DNA from: Paenibacillus_AB hodogayensis
Lineage (GTDB): Bacteria; Bacillota; Bacilli; Paenibacillales; NBRC-103111
Direction of reading: 5' to 3'
NCBI RefSeq assembly: GCF_039536325.1
Contig: NZ_BAAAYO010000007.1
Location: 1-64,000, forward strand
DNA: 64,000 nucleotides
Shown here: piece after piece, positions 58,642 through 64,000 of the stretch
Layout of the letters: every line of letters starts with the position of its first letter
How positions within the stretch are numbered: the stretch's first letter is position 1
The notes under the pieces: model-generated
Database searches by the model: none
The model's input: only the letters and a program-made list of their open reading frames with translations
Told to the model about the DNA's origin: nothing
Position numbers and translations under genes: made by a program

Positions 58642-59816
58642 ACATATTCGAGCTGGTGACGATGGCGCTTCGCACGATTATGAGCAAGCCGATGCGCACG
58701 CTGCTTACAATGCTGGGAGTCATTATCGGCGTCGGCTCGGTCATTACGCTTGTTTCGATCGGGCAAGGCACGACCGCGCAAATCGAGAAACAGTACGAAA
58801 GCCTCGGCACCAATCTGCTGGTCGTCAACCTGCTGGGCAACGGACGGGCTACGCAGCTCGACTACAACAGCCTCATGGATCTGGAGATGCTGCCCGAGAT
58901 CGATTCCATCGCGCCTACGGTTACGAAGAGCGGCTCCAACGTCAAGTACGACCGCACCTCCGAAACGTTCAACGTCATCGGGACGAACGATCGTTACTTT
59001 TCGCTGATGAAAACCGAGATCGATAAAGGCCGGGAGCTTGTCCCGGCGGATGTCGAGTTTCGCAGCCAGGTGGCGGTCATCGGCAGCGAGGCCGCGGAGA
59101 CGCTGTTCGGCAAAGTCGACCCGGTCGGCCAGGACGTCAACATCGACGGAATCGTCTTCACGATTGTCGGCAAGCTGAAGGCCAAAGGCTCAAGCATCGG
59201 GGGCACGTCCCCGGACAGCTCGATCATCGTGCCGATCGAGACGGCGCGGCGGGCGTTCAAGCTGGGACAAATCCGCACAACCTACTTGGAAGCTCCGGAA
59301 ATCAACCAGCTGACTGCCGCGCAGAACACGATCTCCCAGTTTTTGACGGCCAAGTTCAAGAGCAGCAACGGGTTTAGGATCATGAATCAAGACGAGCTGA
59401 TGAATGCGCGCAAGCAAGCGTCCAGCTCGCTGACGAATCAGATGATCAGCGTCGCGCTTATCTCCTTGCTGGTCGGCGGGATCGGCATCATGAACATTAT
59501 GCTCGTCACGGTCAGCGAGCGGACGAGAGAAATCGGCATCCGCAAGTCGATCGGGGCGCAGCGCAGACATATTCTGACCCAGTTTTTGATGGAGGCGACC
59601 GTTATCAGCGGTCTGGGCGGGTTGCTCGGCCTGCTGCTAGGCATAGCGGCCTCGCTCGCATGGCCCCTGATCAATCCGTCCCAGCCGACCGAGCTGTCGC
59701 TGGATGTCGGCTTGTACGCTCTGCTCTTCTCGGTGCTGGTCGGCGTCATCTTCGGCTTGTACCCGGCCAATAAGGCGTCCCGTCTGAAACCGATCGACGC
59801 GCTTCGATTCGATTAA
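58638..59816 (+). CDS. MacB/YknZ-type ABC permease (FtsX fold)
   Basis: Permease of 392 residues with the four-helix FtsX/MacB topology. The first helix (about 20-43, LTMLGVIIGVGSVITLVSIG) is followed by a large extracellular MacB_PCD domain (about 45-265). Three C-terminal helices contain LISLLVGGIGIMNIMLVTVS and RTREIGIRKSIGAQRRHIL. Overlaps the ATPase by ATGA. Exporters of this type remove peptides, haem-like toxins or antibiotics from the membrane. Control by the HssRS-like system is inferred from the promoter. Confidence 0.94.
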   Translation: MNIFELVTMALRTIMSKPMRTLLTMLGVIIGVGSVITLVSIGQGTTAQIEKQYESLGTNLLVVNLLGNGRATQLDYNSLMDLEMLPEIDSIAPTVTKSGSNVKYDRTSETFNVIGTNDRYFSLMKTEIDKGRELVPADVEFRSQVAVIGSEAAETLFGKVDPVGQDVNIDGIVFTIVGKLKAKGSSIGGTSPDSSIIVPIETARRAFKLGQIRTTYLEAPEINQLTAAQNTISQFLTAKFKSSNGFRIMNQDELMNARKQASSSLTNQMISVALISLLVGGIGIMNIMLVTVSERTREIGIRKSIGAQRRHILTQFLMEATVISGLGGLLGLLLGIAASLAWPLINPSQPTELSLDVGLYALLFSVLVGVIFGLYPANKASRLKPIDALRFD

Positions 59817-59838
59817 CTCAATGGAGGTTACAATCGCA

Positions 59839-62061
59839 ATGAAACGACACCAACGCAGCGCCCTGCATCGAAGAGCGAGAACGCTTATGCTGGCGTTCGT
59901 CATCCTTTGCTTCGCACTAACGCCGTATGCGGCGATAGCGGGCAAGGAAGGCGTCTACGTGAGCGGCGACGTTTATTTTACACTGGAGAAGGTGAGATTT
60001 TCCGCAGGCTCCGACGATTCGATTTTGCGCTTCGCCGTCGGACTGCACAACGGCAGCGCCAACGCCGTCGATTACAACTATTTCGGCGTTCGCGTCACGG
60101 ACGCCGCCGGGTACAGCTATTCCGCGCAATTATCGGGGCAGCAGAGCGCGCGCGTGCAGCCGGGCAAAACGCAGGAGTTCGCCTACGAGGCCCGGGTGCC
60201 CAAAGGCTTGCAGGCGTCCGATCTGAGAGTGGCGCTATTTTCCTGGAACTACGGCTCGACCGTATCGATGACGGATCTCGGCTCGCTGTCGGTCGCAGCC
60301 GCGCTTGCCGAGGCGGCGCAGGCCGTACCGCAAGCGCTCGTGCCGCTCGCCAAGGTCGATGCGGCGATGGGAAGCGGCGATACTGTCAGCTTCCGCGTCG
60401 GCAACGAATATTACGTGTACGAGAACAATGATTGGAACCTGTACGCCGATCTGTTGATCGAGAATACCGGCGATGCCGGTTTGACGCTGCCGGCCGGCTT
60501 GAAGCTGCGGCTGGAGGATGGGGCCGGACAGACCGTCTCGGTAACGACGGTGGACGGGGGGGATAAATCGCTGCTTCCCGGCAAGCCGCAGCGCATGACG
60601 ATTCGCGCGGCCCTTCCCGATGCCGAGTCGGGCGGCAACTGGTCGCTGCAATTTTACTATTTGAACGGAACGGCTCCGATCGTATTGGACAGCCTTGCGG
60701 TTGGCCGGACGGCCAAAGCGCTGGAAATCGGCGAAGCCCGTACGCTTACGGACAGTCAGGGACTGGAGACCGTCTCGGTGAAGGTCGAGTCGGCTGTCGT
60801 TTCGCAAAGCGACGACGGACAATGGGTGACGGTCAAAGCGAACGTCGCCAACAACGGCGCGAAGGTCGTCGCGGTACCGAAGCTGACTGCCAAGCTGCAG
60901 TCGAGCAATGGCGGAGTCAGCGTAACGGCGGAGGATCCGGCCGTTCACACTGCCTATTTGTCTCAAAACGGATCAGAATCGTTTTCGTTCAGCGCGCTGA
61001 TGCCTAAAGGCGTCGAGGTAGCGGATATGCAGGTAGCCTTGTTCGAAACACGCAGCTCCGGCACGGCCGCCAACTCGACGGGGACAGGTTCGAACGGATC
61101 GTCCAACAACGGTACGACCTCCAATGGGTCGTCTAGCAACGGTACGAACGGCGGCACGTCGAACAGCGCCAATACCGGAAGCGGCACCAACAATACGAGT
61201 TCCAATTCCAATTCGAATGCCAATTCGAACACCACATCCAAGACGGCGCCCGTGTTGCTGGCTAATCTTGGCAAGGCGGATATTTATACGCAGGGCAGCG
61301 GCACCCCTTATAAGATCGGCAGCAAACTGGCTTTGGCGCTCGACAAGAAGGTCGACGTCGCCGTTTCAGAGCTGAAGCTGTACGACAACGAAAACAACGG
61401 CTTCAGTACGGCCGTCGCCAAGCTGAAGCTGACGAATGCCGACACGACCGTGCTCGCCACCCCGGACTTGACGCTGGAACTGGTGGATGCCGCAGGCCAC
61501 GTCTATTCCGGCACGAAGCAGGTGAATGTGCCGGCGCAGATGTCCACCAATAGCAGCTACCTTGTCAGCTATTCGTTCCTGATGTCTTCGGCAGATCCGT
61601 CCGGACCGCTGCTGCTGCGGGTATACAACGCCAAAGATAAGGGCAAGGTGCCTTTGGATACGATCAAGACGGCGTTCCAGCAGGACGATCTGAAGTCTGA
61701 CGTCTGGAACGTGTACCCGTACCAAGTTAAGCTCGGCAATCAAACGCTGTTCCACAGCGTACTTAGCACGACGTTCTCGTACACGCTGCGGATGGATCTC
61801 GATCTGAAGCGCAACGAGCAAATTATTGCCGACGCCAACTTGTCCAAGCTGCAATTCGATCTGCTCGATTCGACCGGTCAGGTGATGTCCACCCAATCGA
61901 TCGGCTTCCTCGGCGGGACGAAGCTGGTCAACGGCATGAACGAGCTCACGTTCTCGAACTTGAAACTGAACCAATTCAATTCGACTAACTATGTTGTGGT
62001 TTATGAATCGATCGAGACGCCGAATGGAGTCGTGAAGCGCAAGCTGACCGAATTCCATTAA
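59839..62061 (+). CDS. Large secreted protein with repeated beta-sandwich domains
   Basis: Protein of 740 residues. A signal peptide (about 15-40 of the precursor, MLAFVILCFALTPYAAIAG) is followed by about three copies of a roughly 110-residue beta domain. A Ser/Asn/Gly/Thr linker at about 410-470 (NGSSNNGTTSNGSSSNGTNG) comes next, then further domains of the same kind. Shared phrases are L-x-N-x-x-x-x-x-x-x-P, D-x-[AG]-G-x-x-[YV]-S and a closing LRVALFSW/MQVALFET/LLLRVYNA. I do not recognise a named family. GGAGGT ten bases before ATG 59839 favours this start over ATG 59821. It lies 22 bases after the permease gene and is probably co-transcribed with it. Confidence 0.78.
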   Translation: MKRHQRSALHRRARTLMLAFVILCFALTPYAAIAGKEGVYVSGDVYFTLEKVRFSAGSDDSILRFAVGLHNGSANAVDYNYFGVRVTDAAGYSYSAQLSGQQSARVQPGKTQEFAYEARVPKGLQASDLRVALFSWNYGSTVSMTDLGSLSVAAALAEAAQAVPQALVPLAKVDAAMGSGDTVSFRVGNEYYVYENNDWNLYADLLIENTGDAGLTLPAGLKLRLEDGAGQTVSVTTVDGGDKSLLPGKPQRMTIRAALPDAESGGNWSLQFYYLNGTAPIVLDSLAVGRTAKALEIGEARTLTDSQGLETVSVKVESAVVSQSDDGQWVTVKANVANNGAKVVAVPKLTAKLQSSNGGVSVTAEDPAVHTAYLSQNGSESFSFSALMPKGVEVADMQVALFETRSSGTAANSTGTGSNGSSNNGTTSNGSSSNGTNGGTSNSANTGSGTNNTSSNSNSNANSNTTSKTAPVLLANLGKADIYTQGSGTPYKIGSKLALALDKKVDVAVSELKLYDNENNGFSTAVAKLKLTNADTTVLATPDLTLELVDAAGHVYSGTKQVNVPAQMSTNSSYLVSYSFLMSSADPSGPLLLRVYNAKDKGKVPLDTIKTAFQQDDLKSDVWNVYPYQVKLGNQTLFHSVLSTTFSYTLRMDLDLKRNEQIIADANLSKLQFDLLDSTGQVMSTQSIGFLGGTKLVNGMNELTFSNLKLNQFNSTNYVVVYESIETPNGVVKRKLTEFH

Positions 62062-62216
62062 TACTTGGCTAATGTAATAATGTAAATCTAAGCGGCTTTG
62101 CGTGCTCAAGGCGTTACGGCGCGCGGTTAGAACAGTCCCGCCTTCAGTCGATGCCGGCGTTGCCTGTCTCTTGATTCTCCTCTACAATAGAGGGGAGAGA
62201 AGGGAGAGGTGGAGCG

Positions 62217-62990
62217 ATGAAGAAGAAAACGGGCTTGCTAGCCGCGGCCGGTCTGCTCCTTGCCGTATCGGGTGTAGCCGCTGCGGCAGGAACGACCGGG
62301 GAATACAAAGGGTATCCGGTCGTGAATGTGGTTGTCAACGGCAAAGAGGTGCGCGGCGAGGTACCGGGCATTAATATGGAGGGCAACACCCTCATCCCGC
62401 TGAAGGTTGTCAGCGAAGCGCTGGGAGCAAAGGTAGGCTGGGATCAGGCGACGGCAACCGCGACCGTTACGACCACGGCGGCGGCCTCAAGCCCGGCCGG
62501 CAGCCCAACGTCCGGCCAAGCGGAAGATCCGGAGAAACGGAAACTCGTGCAGAGCGTGCGCGATCTGTCCAAGAAGATCGATGCCTACATCGACGAATTA
62601 TCGACAATCCGCGAGCGAATCCGTATTGCCAAAGAGTTTTACGATATTAAGAAAAACGACCACTATTTCAAGCCGATGAACGAATTTTACTGGAAATCGT
62701 TCGAAGACCGGTATTGGGCGATCGTAACCGAGACGAGCGGCAGCGCGATGAACGAAGCGAGGCAGAAGGGATTGCTGGACAAGAAGCTGATGGAAAGTCT
62801 GGACAATGCCCAAACCTCCATGCAGAACTACAAAAACGCAGTCGATCATTTCAGCCGGTACGTATCGTCGGGCCAGTCGCAGTTTCTGGATTATTACATT
62901 ACCAGCTATGCCAATGCATTCGACATGGAACTGAAGGCGAAGGAGACGTTCGCAGGCGCCTTCGCCGAGTTCCAAAGCAAAAATCCGTGA
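62217..62990 (+). CDS. Secreted stalk-domain (copper amine oxidase N-terminal-like) protein
   Basis: Protein of 257 residues with a signal peptide (about 1-23, ending VAAAAG). It has one copper-amine-oxidase-N-like stalk domain at about 30-85 (YPVVNVVVNGKEVRGEVPGI, TLIPLKVVSEALGAKVGWDQ). An Ala/Thr/Ser-Pro linker follows, then a helical domain of about 155 residues without Cys (KLVQSVRDLSKKIDAYIDEL, SFEDRYWAIVTETSGSAMNE). The stalk domain is common in Paenibacillus surface proteins and is not itself an oxidase. A ribosome site GGAGAGG precedes ATG 62217. The terminator overlaps its end. Confidence 0.82.
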   Translation: MKKKTGLLAAAGLLLAVSGVAAAAGTTGEYKGYPVVNVVVNGKEVRGEVPGINMEGNTLIPLKVVSEALGAKVGWDQATATATVTTTAAASSPAGSPTSGQAEDPEKRKLVQSVRDLSKKIDAYIDELSTIRERIRIAKEFYDIKKNDHYFKPMNEFYWKSFEDRYWAIVTETSGSAMNEARQKGLLDKKLMESLDNAQTSMQNYKNAVDHFSRYVSSGQSQFLDYYITSYANAFDMELKAKETFAGAFAEFQSKNP

Positions 62991-63011
62991 CCTCCGGGTC
63001 CCGGTTTTTTT
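62985..63011 (+). terminator. Rho-independent terminator overlapping the stop codon
   Basis: CCG-T-GACC (62985-62992) pairs with GGTC-C-CGG (62997-63004) with one mismatch, loop TCCG, followed by seven T. It begins inside the last codon of the stalk protein. Confidence 0.65.
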
Positions 63012-63126
63012 GTTTTGGAAAGGTTCAAACGATAGGCGTTGTTGGTCAACCTGCTTTTTGGCGCAACGGTTCCGGAATGGTATAGTGGGTAAGACTACCT
63101 GTAGCTGGAAAGGAAGGCGAACACAA

Positions 63127-63684
63127 ATGATCAGACAGGCGACGGCCAAAGACGCGGAGCAGGCGCTGGCATTGTTATACAGTGCGATCGGCTCGATCGC
63201 TTATTCGCTCGCGGGCACGAACGACCATGAGCAGGCGATGGAGACGTTAAAGCATTTCTTCGGTTCAAGGGAGAACCGGATCAGCTATGAGAATACGATC
63301 GTGGACGATCGCGGAGGCCAGTTAGCCGGCTTATTGGTTGCGTACGACGGCAGCCGGGCTGAGCGGTTGGACGAGCCGCTGCTGGAACGAATTCGCGTCA
63401 AGCCGGGGCAAGCCGGCTACACGATCGTAAAGGAAGCGCAGGAAGGCGAATACTACTTGGACTCGCTCGCTGTTGACGAAGCGTTCCAGGGACAAGGCGT
63501 TGCCAAGGCGCTGATGCGCGCTTTCGAAGCGAAAGGAAAAGCGGACGGGTTCCCCCGGCTTTCGCTGATCGTGGAGGAAGAGAACGAGCGGGCTTATGGT
63601 CTTTATGAGAAAATGGGCTACCGTGAGGACGGATTGCTGGAAGTGAGCGGAAGCCTGTTCCGTCGGATGATCAAGACGATTTGA
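63127..63684 (+). CDS. GNAT-family N-acetyltransferase
   Basis: Acetyltransferase of 185 residues. The acetyl-CoA pocket is in YYLDSLAVDEAFQGQGVAKA (Q-x-x-G-x-A) at about 115-135, followed by LSLIVEEENERAYGLYEKMG (the N-x-x-A-x-x-x-Y end). AAAGGAAGG precedes ATG 63127; an earlier in-frame reading extends into non-coding sequence. Monocistronic, convergent with a cation transporter gene. The amine acceptor is unknown. Confidence 0.9.
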   Translation: MIRQATAKDAEQALALLYSAIGSIAYSLAGTNDHEQAMETLKHFFGSRENRISYENTIVDDRGGQLAGLLVAYDGSRAERLDEPLLERIRVKPGQAGYTIVKEAQEGEYYLDSLAVDEAFQGQGVAKALMRAFEAKGKADGFPRLSLIVEEENERAYGLYEKMGYREDGLLEVSGSLFRRMIKTI

Positions 63685-63690
63685 CTGAAG

Positions 63691-63735
63691 GGATATTCGG
63701 CCGGGCCTCTATACAAGAAACAGAGGCCCATATCC
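63691..63735. terminator. Hairpin between convergent genes
   Basis: GGGCCTCT (63703-63710) pairs with AGAGGCCC (63722-63729). Outer GGATAT (63691-63696) pairs with ATATCC (63730-63735) across a six-base bulge. GGTTTATTTTC follows on the plus strand, so it serves the acetyltransferase gene and probably the minus-strand gene. Confidence 0.7.
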
Positions 63736-63784
63736 GGTTTATTTTCAAAATGATCGCAGCCGGGTCTTATCTTCCTTTTCCCCG

Positions 63785-64000
63785 CTAAACCTTCATGTCT
63801 CCATGCTGAAGAGCTGGCGTCTCCACTTGTATGGTCGTATGCATAATGCGGAATTGCTGCTCTACGATATGGATTGCTTGCTGTAAAACGGTCTGGCTGT
63901 CGGAAGGCTCGTCGATGACAATATGACAGCTTAACGAATCGAGTCCGGACGTAATCGTCCATACATGGAAATCGTGCACCTCGCGGACGCCTTCGATTTG
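63785..64000 (-). CDS. Cation diffusion facilitator (CDF), C-terminal part
   Basis: The last 71 codons of a gene that runs off the right edge (upstream part beyond 64000). The sequence IEGVREVHDFHVWTITSGLD, with CHIVIDEPSDSQTVLQ and RIMHTTIQVETPA, is the cytoplasmic ferredoxin-like domain of CDF proteins, which export Zn, Co, Cd or Fe. The H-D-F-H-V-W block is strongly conserved in the family. The transmembrane part and metal specificity are not visible. The coding frame is open to the edge. Confidence 0.9.
   Translation of the reverse strand, partial: QIEGVREVHDFHVWTITSGLDSLSCHIVIDEPSDSQTVLQQAIHIVEQQFRIMHTTIQVETPALQHGDMKV

Noticed and set aside
1..64000. tRNA or rRNA genes, insertion sequences, prophage or CRISPR arrays
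   Set aside because: I saw no cloverleaf-like tRNA, rRNA stretch, transposase or phage gene in any frame; absence cannot be proved without tools.

Overview
The window looks like a chromosomal segment of an endospore-forming Firmicute of the Paenibacillus/Cohnella type. The base composition is moderately GC-rich. Ribosome binding sites are strong GGAGG types, and TTG or GTG starts are common. The segment has a gerA-type germination operon, many GerPA/GerPF-like small proteins, several carbohydrate ABC systems that encode no ATPase of their own, and the YesM/AraC-type sensors that usually accompany them. This assignment is inferred from gene content; no 16S or other marker gene is present.

Layout. 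0.1-4.4 kb: a complete siderophore ABC uptake operon (minus strand) behind a TTGACA promoter and a perfect 7-1-7 Fur box. 4.6-5.9 kb: a GntR regulator fused to a solute-binding-protein domain. 6.0-8.2 kb: a visibly AT-richer stretch with two NUDIX hydrolases, a broken acetyltransferase and a broken unidentified ORF. 8.4-12.2 kb: a methyltransferase, a YtrA-type repressor with an ABC exporter and a phospholipid-methyltransferase-like gene, and tatA. 12.2-16.8 kb: an unusual cluster of five small GerPA/GerPF-like proteins, a GerPC-like protein with a decapeptide repeat, two Hsp20-like proteins and a zinc-ribbon protein. 16.9-24.5 kb: an orphan solute-binding protein divergent from a membrane AraC sensor that precedes a sugar ABC system. 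24.7-27.5 kb: an M42 aminopeptidase, a Tat-exported metallophosphoesterase and a nitroreductase.

27.8-37.8 kb: a second sugar locus (binding protein, isomerase, Gfo/Idh oxidoreductase, MFS carrier, two permeases, YesM-type kinase, AraC-type response regulator) behind a cre-like palindrome. 38.0-42.1 kb: a gerA-gerC-(small membrane protein)-gerB operon. 42.1-51.8 kb: two pseudouridine synthases, a HAD phosphatase, a chemoreceptor, a CBM9-like protein with an esterase, WrbA and a sirtuin. 52.0-63.0 kb: an HssRS-like two-component system, an Ala-rich repeat protein, a MacAB/YknXYZ-type exporter, a large repeat-domain secreted protein and a stalk-domain protein. The right end holds a GNAT acetyltransferase and the C-terminus of a CDF cation transporter.

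Two parts deserve most attention. In the 12.2-16.8 kb cluster, two modules pair GerPF-like proteins with an Hsp20-like protein on opposite strands, suggesting a spore-coat assembly system. In the 51.9-56 kb region, three promoters (the two-component system itself, the Ala-rich protein, the exporter) share direct repeats spaced about 11 bp and set in the same phase to the -10 box. This suggests a regulon readable from the sequence. A pair of REP/MITE-like inverted-repeat elements also lies in this part (50.8 and 56.0 kb).
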